A DNA stretch of 64,000 bases from Gracilariopsis chorda (taxonomy: Eukaryota; Rhodophyta; Florideophyceae; Gracilariales; Gracilariaceae): positions 103,082 through 167,081 of the forward strand of contig NBIV01000186.1 in NCBI GenBank assembly GCA_003194525.1. Reading direction: 5' to 3'. The position numbers were made by a program, and so were the translations under genes. The notes under the pieces are model-generated. The model saw only the letters and a list, made by a program, of their open reading frames with translations, did not search any database and was not told the DNA's origin. Below are positions 44,598 to 57,591 of this stretch, one piece after another. Positions within the stretch are counted from its first letter, which is position 1. Every line of letters begins with the position of its first letter.

Positions 44598-45638
44598 TCA
44601 TTCAAGACATTTTCTTATTCACCCACTCCACCCACCCTTGGCCGACAGCTACGCTTTGGTAAGGCCGGCTGAACGCAGACCGCAGGTGTAATCTGCGCGG
44701 ATCGTATTGGTACTACGCTCCAAGCCTTCTTCCCGCAATAAAAGGCTCTAACCTCGTTCGCGACGGGTTCACGATGAAAAACAATCGAAGATGGAATAAA
44801 ATGTATAAATGATGGGCTCCATTGTCATGTTTGCATGAGCCATACGAAGAGCGTTTAGTGATTTTTCGGTTAAACGTAGAGCTCGGATCTTCAAGAAGGT
44901 TGGCAAAAGCAAATGGCTTCACTGACTGAAGTGTACGATAGCAGTAAAGTTAAACTCCAAGTCATAAAAAAAGTTCTAAAAACCCCTTTTGAGTGAACTC
45001 TGCACGGGCACAGCAAGAGTGTTTCAGTCATTTAAAATACTGGAGCATAAGTTATTGCAGCATCTTTTTAAGCGCTAATTCTTTAACATACTTGTTGCAC
45101 TGAAAGATACATTTAGAACAGACGTAAGCATAGTGGTGTTTGCTCAGTTTTTCTCTTTCATTCATCATTGTAACAAATTAAGTCTTCAGTAACGAACAAA
45201 CTATATACCATATATCTACATATGCCTATCAATGGTACGTAATCTGATGCGTTCAAAAGGAAAGGCCTTGAAGACGACCAAAATAGATATTGCCAAATTA
45301 AAAAGAAAAGAGATTAACTGCTAACCACGCAACCTGTCGCCGAACAGACATAAGCGTGAGATATGTGATGCATTTGCGTGCTCTGAGGTACTGCAGAGCA
45401 CCGAATAACGCATGTTTGGAGACTGCACCGTCCAAACTACTTTACACGAATGTTGGTACTACAATTAGGAACTGCGACTTAGCTGCAGGGCGAATAGAGG
45501 ACTGTGAATTTGCTGGAGGGTGTATTAAAGTAGATGCAGATTAGCTGCTACGCGTCACTTTGTCGAAGAAGAACAAGAATAACCCAACACAGAACTACCG
45601 TCACACGAAAACCCTTTGGCTTCTCAGGCGATTACTCC

Positions 45639-45806
45639 GGGGATCCCAATCCCCTGAAATAACGCTGATAGGTACCGCCTACGTGCTGATTACTCCGTGA
45701 TGGTAACTATCCCGGAAATAGCAGACGTTAGGAACGTAGACTACGCTGAGTACTCCGGACCACCCACGGGTCCTGAACTAACAGGTCTTCTACAGACCAG
45801 TGTAGA
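45639..45806. repeat. Second array of short perfect hairpins
   Basis: In 168 bases there are six perfect hairpins: 45639-45654 (6-bp stem, 4-nt loop), 45725-45737 (5, 3), 45735-45745 (5, 1), 45757-45773 (5, 7), 45784-45798 (5, 5) and 45789-45806 (6, 6). The texture is like that of the gypsy element, but no gypsy protein is nearby. It may be a fragment of the LTR of a related element. Confidence 0.6.
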
Positions 45807-46490
45807 TCCTCGGCACCACCCTAGTTTCATGTGCATCCTAAGTGGAGTTTGTACACTACCCAGTGATGCTGAGATGGCTTAAGGGGCCATACTCTATCTT
45901 TTTGAAGAATGCTTTATTCGTGAATACAGCACAAGTGGTGAGGTTTTGCCCCCAAACGCTTTTCTTGGGAGAGAGGGAGTGCTCATTAAACTTCCTGGTA
46001 CAGAATTCCATGTTTGCTTTCTGCCCGCATCGTACCTGGCATACTGCACAAAGATATCGTCTGAAATCCAATACGTTTGTAATGAACAAGTAACGGATTT
46101 TTGTTGGAGATCTCACAAAGCTATCTTGTTGAGGTATTTTGACAGTGGCAGCAACCATCTTTTCCACAACTTTTTTGTTCTACCGAGGGATAACAGCCAC
46201 ATCTTTTTCTGTGGAGTTTTTTGTACACGCGTGCACCACCCTTTTGAAAGCAAATTTGAACTCCGTCTCCTGTGGTTCAGCAACGAGATGTTTGCAGTGA
46301 CGCAAGAAGTACAGATACTTTGACATCTTCATTGAAGATAAGCACTTCGGTATCTAAAGTTGGGAAATGTGTGTTGAAATGTTTCTATTTATCCTTGACT
46401 ACACGTAGATGGACGTTACTGCAAGTAAATTCTCATTGCCCTGAACTTGCAGTCTCTGGTGTATATAAATTCTGCCTCCCTCTGACTGAC
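45807..46490 (+). other. Unassigned open region
   Basis: A frame at 45946-46323 (about 125 codons, no ATG at the start) reads like protein, with a mixed hydrophobic composition and segments such as LGREGVLIKLPGTEFHVCF, but I recognise no family. A GTATATAAAT at about 46461 could be a TATA box. Nothing further is supported. Confidence 0.25.
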
Positions 46491-46530
46491 GGGCGTTCCA
46501 TGAGTTCACGAAACTCTGAACTCGAAATCG
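46491..46530 (+). repeat. Left inverted end of the Harbinger-type element
   Basis: Forty bases match the complement of 51287-51326 with two mismatches in the shared core. Confidence 0.75.
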
Positions 46531-46565
46531 GGTAGTCAGTAGATACCCAATCAGAAGATCACACA

Positions 46566-47375
46566 TTGCATACGTTCGTTTCCAGTTTCCGCTTCCAGCT
46601 GCAACCCACCAGCGCCTGCAGTCCCCGCAAAACGGAAACCGTGTTCCGAATTGTCTTCCATAGTGAATGCCACGTTCGTCGTGACATGAAGGAACATGAA
46701 CCCGTTTTCCCAACCAGCGCACGCGCGTTTAGGACTCAACTGGATGACTATCTCCTTAGTTTGGAACAATCCCTACCTGAACAGCAGCATATATCCGACG
46801 GCTTGAACGGTTCCACACAGCACCGAGAAGAACTCGTTGCCGGTGATTCTTCAGATGACGATCATCCGCATTCTCTACCGCCAATAGACGTGGTGCTACA
46901 GCAAAATACCGCTCCACTCGCTCCACCTTCTCACTCACCCTCTCACTCAAAATCCTCTACCCATCTGTCCAGTGCTAACGATGATCCGGATAGCACCAAG
47001 ATGACGACATCTGCATGTTCCGTTGCATAAACGCAAAACGCGTTGCAGTCTCCGCCACGTTCGCAGCCACCTAAACTGTCAACATCAACTTCCACTCCTT
47101 TACATCAACATTATTCTCCTGCTACTGCCGCTGAGCCTTCCGTCGTGCCTTCGACCACGCAGCCTGCACATGCCCTTCGTGCAAGCATAGCCGCTTCGTC
47201 GGCTATGCCTACTTCCCCATCAGTTCACTCGTCAGCGACCATAATCACTGCCCCGCTATCAGTAGGAAACGCTGACCCTTCTTCGTCTGCAGCTTCGTCC
47301 GCAGCACAACCTTCGGCACAAAGACAAGCGGCTAGAATCGCCCCGGCACCGCAGCTCACCGCGCCGTCGGAATGA
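46566..47375 (+). pseudogene. Ser/Pro/Thr-rich frame, unknown (one internal TAA)
   Basis: One frame is open through 810 bases except for TAA at 47028-47030. The first part has mixed composition (RDMKEHEPVFPTSARAFRTQ, then LDDYLLSLEQSL). The rest is very rich in Ser, Pro, Thr and Ala. No domain is recognised and there is no ATG at the left end. It lies between the left inverted end and the delta-COP piece and may be a second captured fragment, or part of the linker of the same gene in a shifted frame. Confidence 0.35.
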
Positions 47376-47394
47376 TGGAAATGATCGTCTCGGC

Positions 47395-48963
47395 ATGATT
47401 GGTAATGAGCTCAGCAGGATGCTCCAGGCTGGTGGAATGGGATCCATCGCTCAAGATTTAGGCATCACTTCCTCACAGAACAGAGCTGCGGCAAATGCTG
47501 CCTACGCTGCAGCCGGTGGTATCTCTTCCGAATCGTACCGTCAGCAGAACTTGTCTTCGAGTATGGCAATGGGAGGAGGCATGGGAGGCGGAATGGGGGC
47601 TGGTACCGGGCGCGGCATGGGCGGTGGCATGGGCGGTGGCATGGGCCTGACCGTTATAGGCTCTAACATGGGAATGGGTATGGGTATGGGCATGGGTATG
47701 GGCATGTCATCATCGTCTTCATTTGGTCGAAGTAGTAATGCTCCGCCGCCGGTCGCCGGCACTGCTGCGAAAAAGGGTATGTCACTTGGGAAGTCCAAGA
47801 ACCAAGACTCTTTGTTCGAGTCTTTGCGCGCTGAGGGAGAGGTAGTAGATGCTCCCATCACCCGTGTTAAGGGAGCTCATGCTGCTGCTGCTGCTGCTGC
47901 TGCTTACGTTCCACCCACACAAGCAGTGCATTTGTCTTCCGTAGAGAAGCTCAACCTCACTGTTTCGAGGGACGGTGGAATTCAAACCATGGAAGTGAAG
48001 GGAGATCTTATGCTTCGAATCACTGACTCTAGCAAGGCCGCGATTTGGCTACAAGTCAGCACTGGAGGAGCGGAAACCCACGGAATCCAATTCAGGACGC
48101 ACCCGAATGTTGACAGAAAACGCTTTTCTCAACGCAAGGTATTGTTGGTTTGAAAGACCCAAAACGACCCTTCCCTACTGGTAATCCTCTAGGAGTCTTA
48201 CGCTGGCGTCTGGTTACGAAAAACGAAAGCAAAGCACCGTTACTCGTTAATTTCTGGCCGAGTGACAGTGGTGACGAGTCTGTCGTCAACATTGAGTACG
48301 AACTGGGAGCGAACAAAGAACTTCGGGACGTTGTCATAACAATTCCAATCGGATCTGGCAGCCAACCTACCGTCAGCAAATGCGATGGAGAATTTGTGTA
48401 CAACTCAAGATCTCGGAGCGTTGAATGGCGCCTGGCCGTCATTGACCAGAGCAATTCCCAGGGATCCCTATAGTTCTCCACTGGTGCAGTTGATGCGAAC
48501 GCGTTCTTCCCGATTAACGTTTCTTTCTCTAGCAAGCACACCTATGCACCTGTGAGCGTATCAGAGGTCAGTCTTGTGGACTGGAAGTGGATGAGGCGCA
48601 CGAGTTCAATCAGACACCTGCCAGTCTCTCTAACTTTACGGGGCCTCTGCGAGCCCTCTTATAGGGCTCTTGGGTTGATACTGCTACCTAAAGACTCATC
48701 AGCACGCACACCCAATTGCGTAGGTGTGCGTCAGCTTGCGTGTGTGTGCACAGGCGTGCGTAGGAGTGCATCACGCCAATATATACTATGCTAACGTTAT
48801 TATCTCAAGAGGGGAGCACGATTTGAATCCGTTCGAATTTAGTCCAGGCGTTGAATCGCACTGGACCGTAGAGTGCATCACGACAAGTCTAACACCAACA
48901 GGGGATGCCGTCAAATTTGGCCATGAAGTTTCCTTGGTTCCAGACACTTTCCGTATCGTATGA
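47395..48963 (+). pseudogene. Coatomer delta subunit (delta-COP), 5' truncated and broken
   Basis: Delta-COP is part of the COPI vesicle coat on Golgi membranes. Here the N-terminal longin-like half is absent. The frame starts with a linker (IGNELSRMLQAGGMGSIAQ), Gly/Met repeats and an Ala run. The mu-homology domain follows with EKLNLTVSRDGGIQTMEVKG, DPKRPFPTGNPLGVLRWR, VNIEYEL, DVVITIPIG and SVEWRLAVID, ending in AVKFGHEVSLVPDTFRIV at 48961. Lesions are loss of one A in the run near 48117-48120 (frameshift), TAG at 48471 where delta-COP has Glu after GSL, and about 310 extra bases (48570-48880) before the last strand. No intron consensus was certain there. Confidence 0.85.
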
Positions 48964-51103
<2,140 letters not shown>

Positions 51104-51286
51104 GCAGCCCTATGGTAAGGAAAATGTAGATAAAGCTGAGGGAGTGTGAGGTTTGTAGTCGCCGCAAGTGGTGACGACGTGAACCCAACAGATTTGCATG
51201 CCCTCTGCAACCTCATAAGCTTGATATATAGGCGTCGTTAACCAGGAGCATTACTGTTCAAGAAGCGGAAAGTTAAATTCGGCTAT

Positions 51287-51326
51287 GATTTTGAGTTCAG
51301 AGTTTCGTCAACTCATGGAACGCCCC
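51287..51326 (-). repeat. Right inverted end of the Harbinger-type element
   Basis: Reverse complement of the left end at 46491-46530. It directly adjoins a second, oppositely oriented end beginning at 51330. Confidence 0.75.
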
Positions 51327-51350
51327 TGAGGGCCGTTCCATGAGTTGACG
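51306..51350. repeat. Head-to-head transposon ends forming a palindrome
   Basis: CGTCAACTCATGGAACG and its complement (CGTTCCATGAGTTGACG) flank CCCCTGAGGGC. The left arm is the right end of the Harbinger-type element; the right arm looks like the start of another element of the same family. Its other end was not found. Confidence 0.7.
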
Positions 51351-52502
51351 CTGTTCATCATGATAAAACCAGAAACTTGTGTCGACCAATGCAATGCATC
51401 CACGTAGAAATCTGCGTTGCTTATGTCATCACCTTGTCGCCAGCTTCCGAGCTTCTGCCGAAAAGATGATGACAACGAGACCAGCGCCAACGCTCTCGAT
51501 AATTGCAAACGTATCTGCGGTTCTTTTTTTCTTTCTGCAAGCTATGAGTGCAGCTCCGTCATCCTTTCAACCCGTAGCGCCAGCAATACATCCCACACGA
51601 CATGCCGATGCACTTTAAGCTTGCCGTCATGTTCAGTCTATGACACAAGAGAGTCATTGTTCCAACAAAGATGGAACTGCTGACGCAACACCGCCGAAAA
51701 CGTTATATGAAGCTTGCCATATTTTCTGTTGTTGTAATAGAATAACACCTGCTTAGAATTACGGCCATTCCATACGATTACATACGACCGTACAAGTAGT
51801 ATAAGTACAGAGGTCACTGATGGAGTGACGCTCTGTTTTGTTCCAGTCATCGGCAGTGTGTCGATCCTGGTTCTGTTAAAGATGTTCAGTACCAGTTTGC
51901 ATCAGCCTTCATTGTATTACAGTGGTGCTCACTTTGATACCAATCAGTGCAAACTGGCTTTAAAGGCTCGCAAAATAGTTGTGCTCATAACGCAAGGCCC
52001 AGAACAAAACAAAAGGTTCTAGCGTACGACATGGTTCAACGAGAAATCAATCTTAGTCAGCTTCAAAACTTATTACTGGTACAGTTCACATTATCTCGGA
52101 TATACCCCATCTTCGTCACATGCACGCTATTAAAGTTAGCATCAATCGCGCGTCAAACAAATCTGAGTCCATAGATTAGATACGTGGAAACCTGACGAAC
52201 ATCTAAGATGGGAACATTGTGGTGAACGCTCCTAATTTGAGTGTACCCCATCACCAATCTGTGTATCCGGAGACGTTAGAAGTTCGGGTTTTGAGGCCGT
52301 CGAGTACTGTATGCTACTACATATCTGACCCGCGAATGACGTCTGCCCGACAACTGCTTATGGAATGCCTTGATCGCGAGCATTTGGATACGGAGCAGTT
52401 CATCCGTTGAGCGAACAAATTGCTCCATTGTACAGCAATTCTATTTTCAAACCCGCAGTTATAATTTTCGTGGCGGGAAGAATCAAGAAGAGTGATATAT
52501 GC
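51351..52502. other. No gene recognised
   Basis: Short frames only. It may contain the body of a small non-autonomous Harbinger-type element that starts at 51330, but no matching far end was seen. Confidence 0.45.
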
Positions 52503-52970
52503 ATGTTAGACCCGGGACAGAGACCGCATGTAAGAGATGGCGGGACGCTTAGAAAACAAATTGGACAATTCAAAAGCGCATATGAAACATGTTTATCCAG
52601 GTATACGAACACAGGACAAGGCGATCCAGGTGCATTTGCTTCGTATGCGGATGGCAAATCGAATATCATGCATGCGTTTTGTTTTCTCAAACTGCATCCT
52701 ATTTTAGAGCCTATCGCAGCCAGAGCACTAGAAAGCGATGCCCAAAGAGAGGAGAAAGTTGATGATGGTAATTCTGGGTTTGGATTTGGCGGCAGGACGT
52801 ATCGCCCATCTCCTAAGAAAAAGAGAACGAACGCTCAAGATAAAAGTGTGGTTCGTATTGATAATTTGGTGAACGCATTACATCCTGCGAGGGATCCTGT
52901 AGCGAAAGAAATCCAAGAGGGAGAGATTGCGAAACTCCGTTTCGAAGCTCTAGACGCGCAAGCTCGTTAA
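52503..52970 (+). CDS. Hypothetical protein, possibly transposon accessory
   Basis: An ATG at 52503 gives 155 codons, and the frame is open further upstream to about 52407 without an ATG. The middle has LRKQIGQFKSAYETCLSRYTN followed by GQGDPGAFASYADG and a hydrophobic helix. The second half has a basic PSPKKKRTNAQDK patch, likely a nuclear localisation signal, and an amphipathic C-terminal helix. The K-x(2)-F-x(3)-Y, SGQ-like pattern recalls Myb/SANT-like proteins that accompany some transposons, but I cannot assign it. It may be a gene fragment. Confidence 0.35.
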   Translation: MLDPGQRPHVRDGGTLRKQIGQFKSAYETCLSRYTNTGQGDPGAFASYADGKSNIMHAFCFLKLHPILEPIAARALESDAQREEKVDDGNSGFGFGGRTYRPSPKKKRTNAQDKSVVRIDNLVNALHPARDPVAKEIQEGEIAKLRFEALDAQAR

Positions 52971-53523
52971 ACTTGTTCAATATTAGACGCTATTGCAAAA
53001 GCGAAATATATGATAGATCAATGTATAGGCGAAAAGGAAAGAAAGGTTCTCCATATCATCTTGCAAAAACTTGTGAAGAACATCACTTCTTTATAGTGAT
53101 GCAGCATAGCACTTGTCTGTAAATTTGTTTGGGAAAGAGAGAAGAAGAGAAGTAAAGCTACAGTAAGGAGTACCTGAAACCCAAAGGAAACCGGGGAGGG
53201 TTGGGGTCAAGGTTGGGTGCTGCCTGGAGATTAACAAGAGACTGCCATCAATATTAGACTCTTCTACGGGGCACTAGAGGAGGGTATGGATGTCGTGATC
53301 ATCAATGAGGACACTCTTAAGGATACTGCTGCACAACTGAACAGAGCTCTTTGGAGGTGGGGTGCAATGATACAGTCAAACACCAAGATGGAAAGGAAAC
53401 GTGGGATTGTTACTGATGCGCAACAACTTCACTATTCTCTTGAGGAAGAGCTCCGATAGAAATTGATGCATGTCATGAACAAAACTCAATCTGTATGGCT
53501 TGCAGAATGAGTCTGTTGTCTTG
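52971..53523. other. No gene recognised
   Basis: A-rich non-coding stretch between the hypothetical gene and the copia element. Confidence 0.5.
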
Positions 53524-53774
53524 ACACGTGTAGAGTGTTCCAACAGCTTCTAGAGCATTCTTAGTGTTGAGATAGTTGATGGAATCGTTAACTCTTCACC
53601 TTCCAGGTGGAGTTTTCCTCACAACTTTTTATAAATGCAGCACTAAGCAAAAACCCTGTAAATCCAAAGGCGTTTGAAACTATTGCGGCCTCGATGCAGG
53701 GAGCTACACAATTCATATCTTTACTCTGCAGCTGGCGTAATTAAATCACTGAATCGCACGCAATATGTCTTACG

Positions 53775-55260
53775 TCACCTCAAAAAAATGTACCCGTGCT
53801 TCATAGCACAAAGCGTATCACATGACATCATCCCCTCCAGGCCATGAGAACAATGAAAAATTTCAATTTGACCTCTTAGCTTACGAAACACCTCTCTTGA
53901 TACTGGCTTGGTTAATAGGTTTGCAATCATATTTTTCGTATCGCAGTGATTCAAAGCCATTTCTCCGGATTCTACACCTTCTTGGACAAAGTGGTAACGC
54001 AACTCAATATGCTTGGCTCTTCGACTTCCTCTGACGCATTCCATCAATCATGAGTTGTCTTCGCACACCGTTGTTAGATCTAAAGCTTCTACAACTCCAA
54101 GTTCCTGAAGTAGGTTTCGAGCCCGCTTAACTTGTTTCACACTCTCTGAGACAGAGAAGTATTCCGACTCAGTGGTAGAAGTAGTAACACATGCCTAATT
54201 CAGAGTTCTCCAAATGACTAGGTTGCTTACCAAGAACCAGCAAAGTCCACTGGTTGGTTTCCAATCCACGTCATCTCCAGCTTAGTCCGCATCAGCATAA
54301 GCCACAAGAATCTTATCAGTGTCAGATTTTACTGAACTCTGAAGCCCATAAGTCCTTGTATTGCTTAGGTAACGAAGGATTCGTTTCACAGCATTCCAGT
54401 GTGCTGCTGTTGGTCCAGCCTGAGATCGTGAGAGAACGTTCACATTGGATATATCAAGTTAATAACCACCCAATAGCATTTTAGTAGGTGACCCTCGTTG
54501 GCAATGCCTCTGCTTCAAGAGCATCAGAACCCTTTTATCCTGTGTTAATCGGAGTTGCAACAAGGTTGGAACGTTCCATGTGAAACCGGCAAAGCATTCT
54601 CTCGATGAACGGCTGCTGATGTAGAATCATCTGCTGATTATCTCTGTGAATGTAGACACCCAGAAAACTGTCCGAATTGGCACATTCCTTCATTACAAAT
54701 TCTGATGACAGCATTCTCTTCATTTCATGAAAAAGCTCCGCATCATCGCCAATTAGCAGAATATCATCAACATAGAGCAGCGCTCACACTATTTTTTCTT
54801 TCCGTTTCATTTGGACGTAGCACTGATCAGTGAGGCACTGTGTAAACCCAAGCTTCCAGAGCCGCTCAGTAAACAGTGTACTACATATAGAGTTTGATTG
54901 CTTTAAACCATAGATGGCTCTATTCAGTTTGAGTATCTGGCCATCCCGCAATCCCAAGCTCAGTCCTTCTGGCAGTTACATGTACACCGGTTTGTCCTTC
55001 TCAATGTGCCCATTCAAGAAGGCACATTTAACGTCAAGCTGGTGAATCTCAAGGCCAATTGTGAATGCCAATGTTAGTGCCACTGGAACTGTTCCAAAAT
55101 CCACTACAGGAGAGAGTACAAATGAGCCATTTGCCGTTGCTGCCATCCTTTGGCAACTATCCGTGCCTTATATTGGGAAATAGAACCGTAATCACTGACC
55201 CTCGTTTCAAAAACGAGTTTTGAGCCAATTACTTTTGCTCCCTCAGGTTTGCTCACGATA
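53775..55260 (-). pseudogene. Copia reverse transcriptase and RNase H remnants
   Basis: RT is seen as the active site YVDDILLIGDDAELFHEMK (Asp codons within 54763-54774) and the following FLGVYIHRDNQQMILHQQPF. RNase H ends in RRAKHIELRYHFVQEGVESG and NMIANLLTKPVSREVF, typical of copia. Stops and frame changes interrupt the part between. It would not be functional. Confidence 0.75.
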
Positions 55261-55346
55261 TTCCAGGTTTGCATCAATTGCACTAACGAGAGTTCTTCTT
55301 CGATCGCCCTCTCCCAGCTGAACCAATTCCTGGATTTTTTGGCTCC

Positions 55347-56875
55347 TTATATATTGTATGGGATAGAGCCCAAAGAGTCTTCCCGTGTGATGGGAGAGCT
55401 ATGCTGTGTGTCAGAGAATCTAGAGGAAGATCTGCGGCTTCGTTCAGGGTAGCGCCATACAGGGTAATGGGTGAGGAACTCTTGAATTCTAGGTGTCATC
55501 GTGAACTCTTCTGAGTGTGCACTCTCCTCAGGTTCGTTGTCAGCCATGTCGGGTTCGATCCCTTCTTCTCCAGACTGCGTAGTCCCAGCTCCAGGTTCTT
55601 CAATGGTGTCTTCTGTATCCATTTCCTCACTTCTTTCATCCCATCTCCCACAGGTGCTTCAATTTCTAGTTCATTTCCTTCCGGGTTGGACTTCTCCCCT
55701 TCGACTAGTACGCTCTGGGCTCTGTTCCCAAATAACGCTCGACCAGGGAACACTGTCTCGTTAATTGTAATGTGTCGTGCGAATGTTATGGTTCCTCTCT
55801 CCATATCGTAAGTACGATAATTGAGGTGTGGGAGGCATCTCAGCAGTACTCCACGTCTTGCCTTGTTGTCTAATTTCTTTCTCTTGGGAACATGAACCAA
55901 TAGCTCGCAACCAAAGGTTCTCAATGCGCTGACATTTGGGACCTTTCCAGTGAGGCTTTCATGGGGCGTTCTTCCATCGATAACATCACTGCTGAGGTTG
56001 TTCATTATTCTTGTGGCAGTCACGACTGGCTCTCCCCAGAAGTGTGGGGGTAGTCCAGCATGCCTCAAAATTGCTCTTACCATCTCCATAGCCGATCCGT
56101 TGAACAGTTCAGTGACACCATTTTGCTGCGGTGTATATGGTGCGCTATTTTCCCAATCAATACCCTCCTCCATAAGGTACATAAGGTACTCCCTCAGGGA
56201 CACATAATCTGGGCCATTATCAGAGTAAAATTGCTTGATCTTTCTTTCAGTTTGTCTCTCAAACTTCAGTTTAAAGCATCAGAATTGTTCCTTCATGTCC
56301 TTACGCTTAGAGAGAGGGTGCACATCTCTGTACCTCGATGCTTTATCAATAAATGACACGAATTATTTCTTCTTACCGATACTCGGTATGTTTAGGGGTC
56401 TACATATGTCGGTGTAGATGACATCTCCTATTCACGCATTATGGTGTGTTCGCTCCGTCAGGTTCCGACGGGTCATCTTTCCTTCAACACAGGGTAAGCA
56501 GGTTGAACCTTTCTGTGCTTTATCCTTCAAATTTTGACCTAGCACTGATTCCTTGCTGGCCATCTTGCGTAACCTCTGCTTTCCGATGTGTCCAAGTCTC
56601 TCATACCAAAGTTGCAATCCAGAAGGTTCGTTGGCAACTAATGCACAGTCCGTGATCATCGTTGAGATCATGATGTACACTGAACCACCTTAAAATGCTC
56701 TAGTAGATTTTCCATTCCTGTAAATGGAGCATCCTGATCCGCTTATCTGAATATGGTACCCGTCTTCCAAAAGCTTCGAACAAGAAACTAAATTACAATC
56801 CATATCCTTGACATAGAGAACCTCAATTAATTCTAAGTCCATCCCAAGGCTGCCTGGTTGAGTAACTCTCAACAA
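55347..56875 (-). pseudogene. Copia protease end, GAG-pre-integrase and integrase
   Basis: From the 5' side: VLYVKDMDCNLVSCSKLLEDG (protease to GAG-pre-integrase), LWYERLGHIGKQRLRKM and CLPCVEGKMTRRN (zinc-binding region). After that come DVIYTDICRPLN (first Asp), FYSDNGPDY (second Asp), APYTPQQNGVTELFN (Glu, with Leu in place of the usual Arg) and the chain down to TFGCELLVHVPK. In-frame breaks include TAA at about 56690, TGA after HHNA (fits CGA to TGA), TAA where Tyr is usual, and another TGA near 56280. An acidic linker (55622-55347) leads to RT. Confidence 0.8.
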
Positions 56876-56985
56876 TAGCTTTCCACCTCTTGAAGTGCAA
56901 TCCGCAAGGAGGAAGACTCAGCGATGCCCTGTAGACTTGATGTTTTTGCCAGTTTCACGTGTTTATGATTAATACCGCTACAAGT

Positions 56986-57488
56986 GGAAACGGCCTTCGG
57001 CCGTGGGCGGCGCTGCGCGCCGCGTTGGTTTTGTAGCTTTGTGTTTTTAGTAGCGTTCGGAGGTTCTCCGAGCACTTTGCTCGCTTGCGCTCGCAATAGC
57101 GCTCGTAGAACCACGGGGTGCCGCGGCGCCGAGAGTATGTGGAGCCGTAGGGGTTTGTGTTTAGGTGCTAAAATTGACTGCAGTGCCAGCCAATGATGAG
57201 AAAGCGCGACACGTTGCTTTGTGTAACTGGGTGGCACTGCAGTCATTACGGGAGTGCCAGCCAGTAAGCAGGAAGCTTTGCTGCTGCTGCTGCTGCTGAA
57301 TTTTTTAAATGGTAGGGAGGCGTTGCGCCAAATGGGCGATTTGCATGGGCAAACGGGGGCGTGCAAGAGGATTTTGTGGCGCAACGCCTCCATTCAATCA
57401 AGAACACCCTCCTCATAGAGGAACAAATCATTATAATGGAGAGACAAGAGGAAGCGGCCTTCGCCCGCGGGCGGCGCTGCGCGCCGCG
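56986..57488. repeat. GC-rich hairpin repeat pair flanking a small region
   Basis: A 39-bp GC-rich unit occurs at 56986-57024 and again at 57450-57488 in the same direction. Each holds GCGGCGC-TGC-GCGCCGC, a perfect 7-bp stem, and a GGCCTTCG box. Helitron 3' ends are GC-rich hairpins of this kind, so these may be ends of Helitron-related elements; the coding Helitron begins about 100 bases beyond the second unit. Confidence 0.6.
57275..57391 (+). repeat. CTG-rich dispersed repeat, copy 2
   Basis: GCTTTG, a (CTG)6-7 run, AATTTTTTAAATGGTAGG and GGAGGCGTTGCGCCA lie at 57275-57345; the same 71-72 bases stand at 63929-64000 with two small changes. The 15-bp core at 57316-57330 has an exact inverted partner at 57377-57391, giving a long hairpin. 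Confidence 0.8.
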
Positions 57489-57591
57489 GTGGAGGAGTGA
57501 TAAACAGCGGTGAGGAAAAAAGAGGGGGGAGAAAGCAAAAGCAGAAAAGCAAGTAGTTTAATTCAATGAAAGAAGAATGCAAGAGATATGA

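Larger units (their letters stand above)
40975..45638. other. No gene recognised; small repeats
   Basis: No recognisable protein in about 4.6 kb. A 32-bp GC-rich unit (CGCCTTTGCC, GGCGCCGGCCA) occurs at 42781-42812 and again at 42865-42896. About 150 bp at 44444-44597 is related to 50101-50255 (listed separately). Confidence 0.5.
53524..56875 (-). mobile_element. Ty1/copia retroelement, decayed
   Basis: On the minus strand the order is protease end, GAG-pre-integrase, integrase, linker, RT and RNase H, the copia order. Many in-frame stops (TAA, TGA) break it, while few indels are seen in the integrase. A short piece at 53524-53566 (ACACGTGTAGAGTG and on) is related to 12926-12970 and may be LTR sequence at the 3' end. 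Gag and the 5' LTR were not recognised; the coding match ends at about 56875, where a GC-rich repeat region begins. Confidence 0.8.

Noticed and set aside
47560..47710. Separate Gly/Met-rich protein
   Set aside because: It is in frame with the delta-COP mu-homology domain and fits a low-complexity linker of that protein.
48570..48880. Spliceosomal intron in delta-COP
   Set aside because: The extra 310 bases start near a GT and end near an AG, but no exact splice pair restores the frame convincingly, and the gene is already broken by other lesions.
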